64,000 nt of DNA from G963422445 sp963422445 (GCA_963422445.2 OY729512.2:4712001-4776000); one strand, 5' to 3'. Positions 28,490 to 38,172 are shown, counted from the stretch's first letter. The notes: a model not told the origin generated them from the letters alone. A program made the numbers and translations.

Positions 28490-29020
28490 TCAGGCCGGGT
28501 CGGCATCGAACCGGATCTTACCGTTGACAATTTTCGATACCGAGCATTTGAGCAAGCCGTCATCAACTGCCCGGACATACCGGGCCAATCGCGCCGGCGC
28601 ATCACCATCGGGCGTTTCACCCCGGTAAACATTGCGCAGCAATGCTCGTTCAAGTCCATCCTGTCCTCCGTCAAGAGCCTGTTCATAGGCAACGACACGC
28701 CCCTGAAACGCTTCACCCATCTGCTTCACACGCCGCCCCACCCCGAGATCGCCGACGCCGATTTCTCTGAGCGATTGGTCCATATCGACAAACATATGGT
28801 TGAAAAGCGCTTGTGCGAAAGCATCTGCTTTCGCACATCTACCCTTCAGGCGTCGTAAAACCAGAATCATGTGCAGGACCACCATGTCGAACCGGCCGTC
28901 AAGGGAATCGGCGACCTCCAGGGTCCGGTAGAATTCCGGGTGCCGCGCCTGGTCGACAACCTGTTCATAGACCCGTGCGACCGACTTGCGGTCATGCCTG
29001 GGTCTGAACCAAGACAACAT
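28490..29020 (-). CDS. Ubiquinol-cytochrome c chaperone family protein
   Basis: A 176-residue protein of the CBP3/UbiqCytC chaperone family, which helps cytochrome b assemble into the bc1 complex at the inner membrane. 'RFDMVVLHMILVLRRLKG' and 'LFNHMFVDMDQSLREIGVGDLGVG' are the family hallmarks. I chose ATG 29020 (MLSWFRPRHD); an upstream in-frame start at 29089 would add 23 unlikely residues. It is divergent from bamE, an arrangement common in alphaproteobacteria. Confidence 0.9.
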   Translation of the reverse strand: MLSWFRPRHDRKSVARVYEQVVDQARHPEFYRTLEVADSLDGRFDMVVLHMILVLRRLKGRCAKADAFAQALFNHMFVDMDQSLREIGVGDLGVGRRVKQMGEAFQGRVVAYEQALDGGQDGLERALLRNVYRGETPDGDAPARLARYVRAVDDGLLKCSVSKIVNGKIRFDADPA

Positions 29021-29198
29021 GACGGTTTCCCTGCCAACCTGGCGGCGCGCAACAGATTTCAATGTGGGATTTCGCAGAGCCGCAAGCAAGCGTCAATGCC
29101 GGACGACCGTAATCATTGACGGCGCAAACCTGACAGACCAGAATACCGACACGGTCGGACACCGGCCGGCATGGTCCCACAAATTTCCGGATCCAGTC

Positions 29199-29669
29199 AT
29201 GAAGCCCGACCGCTTGTCAATTCGCCGCAGCCTGGCCGCCTTTGCCGGCCTGGTTCTGCTTTCTGGCGTTGTGACAGCCTGCGCACCCAGAATTCACAAC
29301 CGCGGCAACCAAGTCGATCCCGAAGCCCTGGCCGAGCTGAAGCCGGGTGAAACCGACAAGACAACCGTAAGAGCTCTGCTCGGTCCGCCTTCGAGTGAAG
29401 CCGATTTCGGCGACACGAAATGGATCTATATCGGCGCCACAACCCGGGAAGTGCCGCTCAACATCGAACAGCTTGTGTCGCGCCAGGTGATCTACATCAC
29501 CTTTGGTGTCGATGACCTCGTCGAGACAATAAGCAGGTTATCCGAAGCTGACGGTCGCGAAATCGTCTTGGTTGATCGCACCACGCCGACAGCGGGGCAG
29601 GAAGTAACCTTCCTGCAGCAGCTGATCGGCAATATCGGCCGTTTCAACAATCAGGTCTCGACACCCTGA
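29199..29669 (+). CDS. bamE: Outer membrane assembly lipoprotein BamE
   Basis: A small outer-membrane lipoprotein of the BAM complex that inserts beta-barrel proteins. A signal peptide (LAAFAGLVLLSGVVTA) ends in lipobox VTAC with Cys28, and the SmpA/OmlA domain follows: 'LAELKPGETDKTTVRALLGPPSSE' and 'KWIYIG'. The ATG at 29199 starts the signal peptide directly, although the frame is open from 28986. It is divergent from the bc1 chaperone gene and convergent with hppA. Confidence 0.92.
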   Translation: MKPDRLSIRRSLAAFAGLVLLSGVVTACAPRIHNRGNQVDPEALAELKPGETDKTTVRALLGPPSSEADFGDTKWIYIGATTREVPLNIEQLVSRQVIYITFGVDDLVETISRLSEADGREIVLVDRTTPTAGQEVTFLQQLIGNIGRFNNQVSTP

Positions 29670-29701
29670 CGGCGGCCGCTTTCCGGCCTCGCAAATGGGA
29701 C

Positions 29702-29727
29702 GGGGCCCCAGAATCGTCTGGAGCCCC
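29702..29727. terminator. Hairpin between convergent bamE and hppA
   Basis: GGGGCCCCAG and CTGGAGCCCC around an AATCGT loop form a 10-bp stem with one mismatch. It lies 33 bp after the bamE stop and just downstream of the hppA stop, so it can serve both genes. No strong T-run is present on either side. Confidence 0.5.
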
Positions 29728-29750
29728 ATCGAACAACCCGTTCCGAACTG

Positions 29751-31847
29751 TCAGCCAGCAAGCGCCGCCAACAGCAGGATCGCCACGATATTGATGATCT
29801 TGATCATCGGGTTCACGGCCGGGCCTGCCGTATCCTTGTACGGGTCACCAACAGTGTCACCCGTGACCGCGGCCTTGTGGGCATCCGAGCCCTTGCCGCC
29901 GTGATTGCCGTCCTCGATGTACTTCTTCGCATTGTCCCAGGCGCCGCCGCCAGCTGTCATCGAGATCGCGACAAAGATACCGGTAACGATCGTACCCAGC
30001 AGCATGGCGCCAATAGTGGTAAAGGCCGCTGCCTGACCGCCGATCAGGCCGATGACAAAGTACACGATGATCGGAGCAAGGACCGGAAGCAGCGACGGGA
30101 CGATCATTTCCTTGATCGCGGCCCGTGTCAGGAGATCGACGGCCCGGCCATATTCCGGCCGCACCGTGCCTTCCATGATGCCGGGGTTTTCGCGGAACTG
30201 CCGGCGCACTTCCTCGACCACGGCGCCAGCCGCCCGACCCACCGCCATCATGCCCATCGATCCGAACAGATAGGGCAGCATGCCGCCAATGAACAGTCCG
30301 ATGACGACATAGGGATCCTGCAATACGAACTGGACATCAAGCTTCGGGAAATAGTGTTTCAGGTCCTCGGTATACGCGGCAAACAGAACCAGCGCCGCAA
30401 GGCCCGCCGATCCGATCGCATAACCCTTGGTCACGGCCTTGGTCGTATTGCCAACAGCATCGAGAGCATCGGTGATATTGCGGACATCCTCCGGCAGGTC
30501 TGCCATCTCGGCAATTCCGCCGGCATTGTCGGTGACCGGGCCGTAGGCATCGAGGGCGACAACCATGCCGGCAAGTGCCAGCATGGTTGTCGCTGCAATA
30601 CCGATACCGAAGACATCGCCCCAGATGTAGGACGCGATGATGCCGCCGGAAATGATCAGGGCCGGCAACGCGCAGGCTTCCATCGAGACCGCCAGCCCCT
30701 GGATCACATTGGTTCCGTCGCCGGTCTCGGAGGACTTGGCGACGCTGCGGACCGGCCGGTATTCCGTGGCGGTATAGTATTCTGTGACCCAGACAATCAG
30801 CCCGGTAACAACGAGCCCGACAAGTGCGCAGTAGAACAGCTCAAGACCGGTGACCATCGTCGTGTTCGTGAGCGTGAAGACAGTCTCGAAGCCGAGCAGC
30901 TTCCAGGTCACGATACCAACCAGAATTGCAGAAATGACTGCGCTTGAGATGAAGCCCTTGTAGAGCGCCTTCATGATCTTGCGATCTGCGCCAAGCCTGA
31001 CGAAGAAGGTTCCGGCCACCGACGCGAGTATGCAGGCTGCGCCAATCACAAGCGGGTAGGCCATCAGGGTCGCGACCGTCTCCCCGGCAAAGAAGATCGC
31101 GGCCAGCAACATCGTCGCAACGACGGTCACTGCGTAGGTTTCGAACAGGTCGGCGGCCATGCCCGCACAGTCGCCGACATTGTCGCCGACATTGTCGGCA
31201 ATCGCGGCGGCGTTGCGCGGGTCGTCCTCCGGGATGCCGGCTTCGACCTTGCCAACCATATCGCCGCCGACATCGGCTCCCTTGGTGAAGATGCCGCCGC
31301 CAAGGCGGGCGAAGATCGAAATCAGCGAAGCCCCGAAACTCAACGCCACAAGCGCTTCAAGAACATGACGCAATCCATCCGGCGTTCCGGCGTCGAAGAA
31401 TTCCAGGAGCACCAGGTAGTAACCGACGACTCCGAGCAACCCGAGTCCGACTACCAGCATCCCGGTGATGGCGCCCGACCGGAACGCGATATTGAGAGCC
31501 GGTTCCATGCCGATGGTCGCCGCCTGCGTGGTCCGGACATTGGCCCGTACAGAGATGTACATGCCAATGTAGCCGGCGGCGCCCGAAAGCACAGCACCAA
31601 TCAGGAAACCGACTGCAACGGCAACACCGAGCGTAACAACAAGAATAATGGCGACGACGATACCGACGATCGCGATGGTCGTGTACTGCCGGTTGAGATA
31701 GGCGGCGGCACCTTCCTGAATGGCACTCGCGATTTCCTGCATTCTCGCATTGCCTGCGTCTGACGCCAGGACGCTGCGCGCAGCGAACAGTCCATAGGCA
31801 AGCGCGATCAGTCCGCAGACGATCACGAAAGCGAACAATCCGGTCAT
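29751..31847 (-). CDS. hppA: Membrane-bound proton-translocating pyrophosphatase
   Basis: It hydrolyses pyrophosphate and pumps H+ across the inner membrane. The 698-residue protein has about 15-16 hydrophobic segments and the pyrophosphate-binding loops 'GGGIFTKGADVGGDMVGKVEAG', 'DDPRNAAAIADNVGDNVGDC' and 'DNAKKYIEDG'. In 'GNTTKAVTKGYAIGSAG' the Lys and Thr sit where K+-independent H+-pumping types have them. This mark separates it from K+-dependent types with Ala at the Lys position. Confidence 0.96.
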   Translation of the reverse strand: MTGLFAFVIVCGLIALAYGLFAARSVLASDAGNARMQEIASAIQEGAAAYLNRQYTTIAIVGIVVAIILVVTLGVAVAVGFLIGAVLSGAAGYIGMYISVRANVRTTQAATIGMEPALNIAFRSGAITGMLVVGLGLLGVVGYYLVLLEFFDAGTPDGLRHVLEALVALSFGASLISIFARLGGGIFTKGADVGGDMVGKVEAGIPEDDPRNAAAIADNVGDNVGDCAGMAADLFETYAVTVVATMLLAAIFFAGETVATLMAYPLVIGAACILASVAGTFFVRLGADRKIMKALYKGFISSAVISAILVGIVTWKLLGFETVFTLTNTTMVTGLELFYCALVGLVVTGLIVWVTEYYTATEYRPVRSVAKSSETGDGTNVIQGLAVSMEACALPALIISGGIIASYIWGDVFGIGIAATTMLALAGMVVALDAYGPVTDNAGGIAEMADLPEDVRNITDALDAVGNTTKAVTKGYAIGSAGLAALVLFAAYTEDLKHYFPKLDVQFVLQDPYVVIGLFIGGMLPYLFGSMGMMAVGRAAGAVVEEVRRQFRENPGIMEGTVRPEYGRAVDLLTRAAIKEMIVPSLLPVLAPIIVYFVIGLIGGQAAAFTTIGAMLLGTIVTGIFVAISMTAGGGAWDNAKKYIEDGNHGGKGSDAHKAAVTGDTVGDPYKDTAGPAVNPMIKIINIVAILLLAALAG

Positions 31848-32039
31848 GTTCAGGGATCCTTCATTTGTTTAGCGGTGTCGGTCCGAAGGTCTGTCCTGAA
31901 CGAAGGCTTCCCGTCGCGGAAGCCGGACCTGGCCAGACACAGTCGGTGAATTGCAAATTTGCGGGCACCCGCCCGCAAGCCGCGCGGACCATAGCAAAAA
32001 AACCATATTTGGCAACCTGTACGAGAAGATTCCTGGCCG

Positions 32040-33251
32040 TTACTCGGTTGCAACCGCAGTCCGGCGATTCCACCGCATCAGCCACAAGAGCAGGACCATG
32101 ACGATACCGATCAGGGGGAGCACGCTCAGATTCACGGCGTTCCAGCCAAACAGATGGAAAATTGCGCCAGCGGAAAACGACGAAACGGTCACGGTAGAGA
32201 AGACAAGGAAGTCGTTAAAACCCTGAACCTTGGCTTTCTCGGAAGCCGTATGACATTCACCGAGCAGGGCGGTGCCGCCGACAAACAGGAAATTCCAGCC
32301 GATCCCGAGCAGCACCAGACCCCACCAGAACTGGTAGAGAGCAATCCCGGACACGGTAAAGGCGACACATCCGATCAAAGCCACAACGCCTGTGAGCATG
32401 ACCGGCAGGACTCCGAAGCGGTTGATCAGGGATCCTGTCATGAAGGACGGAGCAAACATTGCAAGGGCATGCCACTGGATCACGAAGGCAGCATCGGTGA
32501 AGGCGAATCCGCAAGATACGATCGCCAGTGGCGTCGCAGTCATCACGAAACTCATCACGCCATAGCCGATCATGGCACCGGCGGCAGCGGCGATGAAACG
32601 CGGCTGCGCTGCAATCTGACGCAAAGGCCGACCGCTTTCGGCCTGTTGAGCAGCCGTCTCCCGCGGTATGTCGACGAATTTCAGAAAGATCAGAATACAG
32701 GCCTGGAGAATCGCAACGGCGATGAAACATCCGGCGTAAGTGATCTCGCCAATACCTTCGAGATTGACGAGGTCATAGGACCATTTCGCCAGTTCCGGCC
32801 CAAGCAGGGCCGAAACAACACCGCCTGCCAGCACCAGAGAAATCGCCTTACTGCGAAACGCCTCGCTGGCGGTATCTGCGGCAGCGTGCCGATAGAACAC
32901 AGAAAATCCCATGAAGCTGCCCATGAGCACCGAAGCCAGACAGAAGCCGATAAAATGCCGCTCGAATATCGTCAGCACGGCAATCAGGGCGCCGAGGACG
33001 CCGATCACGACGCCAGCAGAAAACCCGATCTGACGGCCGATCCGCCGCATCAGCAGCGACGCCGGCAGTGTCGTCAGCATGGTCGCGGTGAATTGCAACG
33101 CCAGCGGCAGCGTCGACAAGGCCGGATCGGTGGACAGCATCTGTCCGACCAGCGCTGTCACCGTCATGTTGATTGACATCGCCGACATCGACAGCGCCTG
33201 ACAGCAGGCAAGCAGCACGACATTGCGTCTGGTGGGGTCGTGCATGGGCAT
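32040..33251 (-). CDS. MFS transporter
   Basis: A 403-residue carrier with about 12 predicted membrane helices: two groups of six separated by a cytoplasmic loop near 195-215 ('PRETAAQQAESGRPLRQ'). The MFS-type loop 'SLLMRRIGRQIGFSAG' between helices 2 and 3 is present. The substrate is unknown; set-ups of this kind are often filed as YcaD- or Bcr-like exporters. It is downstream of thiL on the same strand, with 75 bp between, and may be part of that operon. Confidence 0.85.
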   Translation of the reverse strand: MPMHDPTRRNVVLLACCQALSMSAMSINMTVTALVGQMLSTDPALSTLPLALQFTATMLTTLPASLLMRRIGRQIGFSAGVVIGVLGALIAVLTIFERHFIGFCLASVLMGSFMGFSVFYRHAAADTASEAFRSKAISLVLAGGVVSALLGPELAKWSYDLVNLEGIGEITYAGCFIAVAILQACILIFLKFVDIPRETAAQQAESGRPLRQIAAQPRFIAAAAGAMIGYGVMSFVMTATPLAIVSCGFAFTDAAFVIQWHALAMFAPSFMTGSLINRFGVLPVMLTGVVALIGCVAFTVSGIALYQFWWGLVLLGIGWNFLFVGGTALLGECHTASEKAKVQGFNDFLVFSTVTVSSFSAGAIFHLFGWNAVNLSVLPLIGIVMVLLLWLMRWNRRTAVATE

Positions 33252-33326
33252 GCCGGATTATCCTCTCACCAAGTCGGAGCAAACGCCGCCGCGGCGCGAC
33301 GGCAGCCGTGGCCTTGCCGGTCCCCG

Positions 33327-34313
33327 TCACCCATGACGCCAGCCCGTCCGCTGCAAGTCGAGCGACCGGTTCGCAGCATCGCGTATATCGACGCCCGCGC
33401 CCTCACTCACCACGCCGATACGCGTGACCGGAGTCGAGGCGGCGGCGGCGCGGTCTGCGATCACATCACGTTTGTCGGGGGCAGCGGTAAACAGAAGTTC
33501 GTAATCGTCCCCGCCGCCTAGAATGTCCTCGATGTCTACCTGCCCCGACTCAAGGAGCGCGCGGGCCGGCAGCGACAGCGGGACCTGCGGCAGCCGGATA
33601 CAGGCCGCGACGCCGGACGCCCGGCAGAGATGGCCAAGATCCTGCACCAGCCCGTCGGAAACATCCATGCCGGCCGTCACGGTGCCGGCGAGAGCAAGAC
33701 CCAGCGTAATCCTGGGCCGCGGCAGGTGGTAGCGGTCGATCAGTTCGGCCGCCCCATGAGCTGCGAGGCCTTCAATCTCGCCGTTCAACGCCTTGAGGCC
33801 CAAGGCGGCATCGCCGATCGTTCCCGAGACATAGAGATCATCGCCAGAACAGGCGCTATTGCGCCGGATGACACGACGGCGGTGTTGTTTCCCGAAGATT
33901 GTGACCGACAGCATGGCCGGACCGGTTGTGCCGACCAGGTCGCCGCCGGTCAACCGAACTGCGAACGCTTCCTGGTCCTGAGCAAGGCCGGTTGCCAGCT
34001 GTTCGAGCCATAAATCAGTTGTGGATTCGGCCCGGATAGCGAGGACGAGCGTGTAAAGCCACGGCGCCGCCCCCATGGCGGCAAGATCGGACAGATTGGT
34101 CCGCAACGCCTTGCGGGCGACAAGACAGGTCGGATCGTCAGGCCGGAAATGGATGCCCTCAACAATCGCGTCGGTCGAAACCACCAGATCGGTCAGATCG
34201 GCAACCGCCAGGACAGCGGCGTCATCGGTCAGATCGAGGGCATCCGGAGCGGTTGCCAGCGGTCTGAAATACCGGTCAATTCTCTCGAACTCCCCCAATC
34301 CCATGATCAGCAT
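33327..34313 (-). CDS. thiL: Thiamine-monophosphate kinase
   Basis: It phosphorylates thiamine monophosphate to the active diphosphate. The 328-residue AIR-synthase-fold protein has 'LTDDAAVLAVADLTDLVVSTDAIVEGIHF', 'NLSDLAAMGAAPWLYTL', 'GGDLVGTTGPAMLSVT' and 'MDVSDGLVQDLGHLC'. It partly overlaps the end of nusB (stop 34307-34309), the usual nusB-thiL pairing. An ATG at 34304 (MGLGEFER) is an alternative start without overlap. Confidence 0.95.
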   Translation of the reverse strand: MLIMGLGEFERIDRYFRPLATAPDALDLTDDAAVLAVADLTDLVVSTDAIVEGIHFRPDDPTCLVARKALRTNLSDLAAMGAAPWLYTLVLAIRAESTTDLWLEQLATGLAQDQEAFAVRLTGGDLVGTTGPAMLSVTIFGKQHRRRVIRRNSACSGDDLYVSGTIGDAALGLKALNGEIEGLAAHGAAELIDRYHLPRPRITLGLALAGTVTAGMDVSDGLVQDLGHLCRASGVAACIRLPQVPLSLPARALLESGQVDIEDILGGGDDYELLFTAAPDKRDVIADRAAAASTPVTRIGVVSEGAGVDIRDAANRSLDLQRTGWRHG

Positions 34314-34816
34314 TCCGGGTTCGGAGACGTATCGCCGACGGGTGCGCTGCCGCCGGCATCGCCGCGAGCGTATTTCGCAATGTTGTCAAGAATCCCGTTG
34401 ACCAGTCCCGCGGCGCGTTCACTATTCAAGGCATTGGTCAAATCGACATACTCGTTGATCACGACCGCATGCGGGACACCGGCATCCGACAGCAATTCAT
34501 GGGTGCCGACGCGCAGCACAGCAAGCACCGTGGTTTCAAGCCGCTCGAGGCGCCAATCTTCGGCCAGGGTTTGTGAGATCAGCTGATCGACAGTCGCGAG
34601 TTGAGCGGCCGTTCCCAGGGTCAGGGATCGAAACAGTGTCTCGTCGACAGGCCCGAGACCATCATTCTGCCGGGCTTCCTGAAGGCGATGGACAATGAAT
34701 TCCTCAACGACACGGCAGGCAGCATGGCCAGTCATCGCGACCTGGTATAGCGCCTGAACGGCAGCAAGCCGGGCTGAGGTTCGCGGTCGTGTTCGCACCG
34801 GGCCGTCGTCCGGCAT
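34307..34816 (-). CDS. nusB: Transcription antitermination factor NusB
   Basis: An RNA-binding partner of NusE that supports rRNA antitermination. From ATG 34816 the 169-residue protein reads 'TSARLAAVQALYQVAMTGH', 'LFRSLTLGTAAQLATVDQLI' and 'TELVLAVLRVG'-like helices, and ends near 'PHAVVINEYVDLTNALNSERAAGLVNGILDNIAK', fitting the family. Upstream in-frame codons exist but would overlap ribH by more than 100 bp. The gene lies between ribH and thiL, as usual. Confidence 0.93.
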   Translation of the reverse strand: MPDDGPVRTRPRTSARLAAVQALYQVAMTGHAACRVVEEFIVHRLQEARQNDGLGPVDETLFRSLTLGTAAQLATVDQLISQTLAEDWRLERLETTVLAVLRVGTHELLSDAGVPHAVVINEYVDLTNALNSERAAGLVNGILDNIAKYARGDAGGSAPVGDTSPNPEC

Positions 34817-34833
34817 TGCCCGGCGCCGTGATG

Positions 34834-35286
34834 TCACTGGACACCCCGCCTCTTGACTTCGATCAGCGACAGGCAGGCCTGAACAGCGTCCCGTCCCTTG
34901 TTTTTTCCGTTGCCATCGGCACGGGCACGAATCCATGCCTGTTCCGGCGTATCGACGGTGAGAATGCCGTTGCCGATGATGAGGCGGCAGCGAATCGCCA
35001 AATCCATGAGACCACGGGCGCTTTCACCGCTGACAATGTCGTAATGCGAGGTCTCGCCCCGTATCACGCATCCCAGCGCGACATAACCATCATAAGGCTG
35101 GTCAGCCTTGGGGCCCTTGTTGCGTTCGGCAATAACAGCAATTGCCGCCGGGATCTCAAGCGCACCGGGTACCGATACGCGGTCGGGACGGATGCCGTGC
35201 AAGGCAAGCTCGGCTGTCGCGCCGCGGACCAGTTGATCAGCGAGATCCTGATAGAAATTCGAATCGATAACAAGAATGCGGCTCAT
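34834..35286 (-). CDS. ribH: 6,7-dimethyl-8-ribityllumazine synthase
   Basis: The penultimate riboflavin step, joining the ribityl pyrimidine to dihydroxybutanone phosphate. The 150-residue lumazine synthase shows 'VPGALEIPAAI' and 'YVALGCVIRGETSHYDIVSGESARGLMDL', with the catalytic His in 'ETSHYD'. Its start overlaps the ribB stop by four bases. Confidence 0.96.
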   Translation of the reverse strand: MSRILVIDSNFYQDLADQLVRGATAELALHGIRPDRVSVPGALEIPAAIAVIAERNKGPKADQPYDGYVALGCVIRGETSHYDIVSGESARGLMDLAIRCRLIIGNGILTVDTPEQAWIRARADGNGKNKGRDAVQACLSLIEVKRRGVQ

Positions 35287-36446
35287 CGGCCATCCCCGTC
35301 AGGGGTCTGCGTCGAGCGCCGGCGAATGATCGACAAGCCATAGCCCTCCAGTCCGACCACGGTACGCTGCGAATTGGTCAGCAGCACCATCTTGCGAATG
35401 CCGAGATCAAGCAGAATCTGCGCCCCGATTCCATAATCCCGCAGTTCGTTTTCCGTACGGATCCCTTCCGCCTGTGCCTTCAGAGTCTGCCGTACCCGGT
35501 CGGACAGCGCGGTCGGGGTCGGCTCCCGGATCATCACGACGACGCCGCGTCGCTCTTTCGCGATCAACCCCATCGCGGTCTGCACCTCGCTGCCCCCGCG
35601 GGACCCTGATTGATCACCGAGCACATCTTCCATGACGCTGAGGGCGTGCATGCGCACCAGAACCGGTTCATCGGTCGTGATATCGCCCTTGACCAGAGCG
35701 ATATGCTCGGCATAGGTCACCTTGTTGGTATAGACGATCATTCGCCACTGGCCGCCATATTTGCTGTCAAGCATGGTTTCGACCGTGCGCTCGACTATGG
35801 TTTCTGTGCAGCGGCGATAGGCGATCAGATCGGCAATCGTCGCAACCTTGAGATTGTGGAGCTGCGCGAACTGGATCAGGTCCGGCAAACGCGCCATCGA
35901 ACCGTCATCTTTCATGATCTCGCAGATGACACCAGCCGGATTCAGGCCAGCGAGCCTTGCGATATCGACAACGGCCTCGGTGTGGCCGGCCCGCACCAAT
36001 GTGCCACCATCACGGGCGACCAGCGGAAACACATGGCCCGGCGTGACGATGTCCTCGCGCCCACGTGCCGGATCAATCGCAACCTCTATCGTGCGAGCAC
36101 GGTCATGGGCCGATATTCCGGTGGTCACACCGTCGCGGGCCTCGATCGATACCGTGAATGCGGTTTCGTGCCGGGTTTCGTTGCGCGGCGACATCAGCGG
36201 CAATCCCAGACGATCGACCCGCGACCGGGTCATGGCAAGACAGATCAGGCCGCGGGCATGCATCGCCATGAAATTTACGGTATCGGCCGATGCCATTTCC
36301 GCAGGAACGCAGAGATCGCCCTCATTCTCGCGATTCTCGTCATCGACGAGAACGAACATCCGACCGGCTTTTGCCTCCTCGACCACCTCCTCAATGCTCG
36401 AGAGGGCGGCGGTATAGAGATCATTCAGGTGTTCAGACACCGCCAT
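35283..36446 (-). CDS. ribB: DHBP synthase with degenerate GTP cyclohydrolase II domain
   Basis: The N-terminal domain (to about 210) makes 3,4-dihydroxy-2-butanone 4-phosphate from ribulose 5-phosphate; it shows 'FVLVDDENRENEGDLCVPAE', 'MTRSRVDRLGL' and 'GHVFPLVARDGG'. The C-terminal domain has a GTP cyclohydrolase II fold, but the stretch that normally carries the zinc Cys reads 'RMHALSVMEDVLGDQSG' and lacks all three, and the catalytic 'REGRGIGL' loop is 'REPTPTALS'. It is therefore probably RibB-active only, with the cyclohydrolase encoded elsewhere. I took ATG 36446 (MAVSEHLNDL); it overlaps ribE by 14 bp. Confidence 0.92.
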   Translation of the reverse strand: MAVSEHLNDLYTAALSSIEEVVEEAKAGRMFVLVDDENRENEGDLCVPAEMASADTVNFMAMHARGLICLAMTRSRVDRLGLPLMSPRNETRHETAFTVSIEARDGVTTGISAHDRARTIEVAIDPARGREDIVTPGHVFPLVARDGGTLVRAGHTEAVVDIARLAGLNPAGVICEIMKDDGSMARLPDLIQFAQLHNLKVATIADLIAYRRCTETIVERTVETMLDSKYGGQWRMIVYTNKVTYAEHIALVKGDITTDEPVLVRMHALSVMEDVLGDQSGSRGGSEVQTAMGLIAKERRGVVVMIREPTPTALSDRVRQTLKAQAEGIRTENELRDYGIGAQILLDLGIRKMVLLTNSQRTVVGLEGYGLSIIRRRSTQTPDGDGR

Positions 36447-37044
36447 TGCATTCGACCTCCAGTCTCTCTGCCCGGCGCGCGACATAGCGCGCAACCATAT
36501 CAACTTCCAGATTGAAGCACGTTCCCGGGACCGCAGCGCCAAGTGTGGTTTGCGTCAGAGTATGCGGAATGATGTTCACCCCAAACCTGTGGTCTTCCAC
36601 GTCATTGACAGTGAGCGAGACGCCGTCGACCGCGACCGAGCCCTTGCGGGCAATGTATACTGAAAGGTCCGCGGACGCATCGATCACCAGACGCCGGCTG
36701 TCACCTTCCTCGGCCACTGAACACAACCTGGCAACGCCGTCAACATGACCCGAAACCATGTGCCCGCCCAGTTCATCGCCGATCCGCAAAGATCTTTCGA
36801 GATTGACGCGCGTTCCGATATCCCAGTCTCGGAGTGTCGTGCAATCGATGGTTTCAGCCGAGATCGTTGCCGAAAACCAGTCGGTACCGGTGCCGGTCAC
36901 GGTCAGACAAGCACCGGCACATGCGACCGACGCCCCGATTGCGATCTCGGCCGCCGGATAGGCGGTCGCGATGACGGCGTACCAGTCGCCCTGGCGTTCC
37001 AGGGTCCGGACCACGCCGATATCAGTGATGATTCCCGTAAACAT
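36433..37044 (-). CDS. ribE: Riboflavin synthase, alpha chain
   Basis: It dismutates two 6,7-dimethyl-8-ribityllumazine molecules to riboflavin. The 203-residue protein begins 'MFTGIITDIGVV' and has two lumazine-binding repeats, 'IGASVACAGACLTVTG' and 'KGSVAVDGVSLTVNDVEDHRFGVNIIPHTL'. It lies between ribD (9 bp upstream) and ribB. Confidence 0.96.
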   Translation of the reverse strand: MFTGIITDIGVVRTLERQGDWYAVIATAYPAAEIAIGASVACAGACLTVTGTGTDWFSATISAETIDCTTLRDWDIGTRVNLERSLRIGDELGGHMVSGHVDGVARLCSVAEEGDSRRLVIDASADLSVYIARKGSVAVDGVSLTVNDVEDHRFGVNIIPHTLTQTTLGAAVPGTCFNLEVDMVARYVARRAERLEVECNGGV

Positions 37045-37053
37045 CGGCGCACA

Positions 37054-38172
37054 TTAAGGCCGTCGCCGATATGTTTCCATCATATCCTCGCCTATTGCGG
37101 TCGCCGACACGCGTTTGAACCGTGCCGCGGCCGACAAACTGTCGATCCCGAATGGCACGACCGCGGCCAAGCCGTCACCTCCGATCAGCATCGGCGCGCG
37201 AAACCAGACCAGATGATCGACAAGGTCGGACTCAAGCAATGAGGCAGCCAGAGTCGCTCCGCATTCGACCAAAACGCTGTTTACTCCCCGTGCTGCCAAC
37301 ACTGCCATTGCAGCGTCCAACGACACGCGGGCATCACTCGTGGCTGCAACCTCGATAATCTCCGCGCCCTGCATCGCCAGCTCCGCTGCGGCCGTAGCCG
37401 GCGCAGCGGCGGTTGTGATAATCACTGTGCTGATATCGTGTGCCGTCGTAACCAGTGTGCTGTCGAGCCGTATGCCGAGGTGCGAATCAAGCACAACCCG
37501 GATCGGCGAACGAACCGACAGTCCTGGCAAACGGCAGGTCAGTGCCGGATCATCGGCCCGAACGGTCCCGGATCCGGTCAGGATCGCATCATGTCTGGCG
37601 CGCAGAAAATGTCCGCCCTGCCGGGCCGTTTCACCCGTGATCCAGCGGCTTTCACCAGATCTCGTGGCAATCCGGGAATCGATGCTCGATGCCAGTTTGA
37701 GAGTTATCTCCGGCCGACCATATTGCAGCCGCGAGGCAAATCCGGCAATCACTTGGGCTGCGAGATCGCGGCGGACATCCATGGTCACCGCAAGGCCGGC
37801 CGCCCGCAGCCGTTCGTTACCGCGGCCGGCGACACGCGGATCCGGATCCGTGATTCCGGTTACAACCCTCGCTATACCCGCTTCAATCAGCGCTTCGGCG
37901 CAAGGCGGGGTTTCCCCATGATGGGCGCAGGGTTCGAGCGTGACATAAGCGGTTGCGCCCCGCGTTTCAACGCCGGCGCGGTCGAGAGCCACAGTCTCTG
38001 CATGTGGACGCCCGCCCGGACCGGTGATGCCACGGCCGACAACCCGTCCGTCACGAACCAAGAGGCAGCCGACAGACGGATTGGGTGCCGCCTGGCCAAG
38101 GCCACGCCGGGCCAAACGAATGGCGAGCCCCATCCATCGCTCGTCTTCCCGCGCCGTCGTTTCGCTGTCCAT
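37054..38172 (-). CDS. ribD: Bifunctional pyrimidine deaminase/reductase RibD
   Basis: It carries out two consecutive early riboflavin steps. Residues 1-150 are the zinc deaminase domain with 'GRPHAETVALDRAG' (zinc His, catalytic Glu) and 'PCAHHGETPPCAEALI' (zinc Cys pair). Residues from about 155 are the NADPH-dependent reductase with 'LKLASSIDSRIATRSGESRWITG', 'RHDAILTGSGTVRADDP' and 'VLVECGATLAASLLESDLVD'. Length 372 is normal. It directly follows nrdR. Confidence 0.96.
   Translation of the reverse strand: MDSETTAREDERWMGLAIRLARRGLGQAAPNPSVGCLLVRDGRVVGRGITGPGGRPHAETVALDRAGVETRGATAYVTLEPCAHHGETPPCAEALIEAGIARVVTGITDPDPRVAGRGNERLRAAGLAVTMDVRRDLAAQVIAGFASRLQYGRPEITLKLASSIDSRIATRSGESRWITGETARQGGHFLRARHDAILTGSGTVRADDPALTCRLPGLSVRSPIRVVLDSHLGIRLDSTLVTTAHDISTVIITTAAAPATAAAELAMQGAEIIEVAATSDARVSLDAAMAVLAARGVNSVLVECGATLAASLLESDLVDHLVWFRAPMLIGGDGLAAVVPFGIDSLSAAARFKRVSATAIGEDMMETYRRRP

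Noticed and set aside
29877..30947. 356-codon open frame on the plus strand
   Set aside because: It is the antisense of hppA, whose motifs are unmistakable; composition is His/Asp/Gln-rich without domains.
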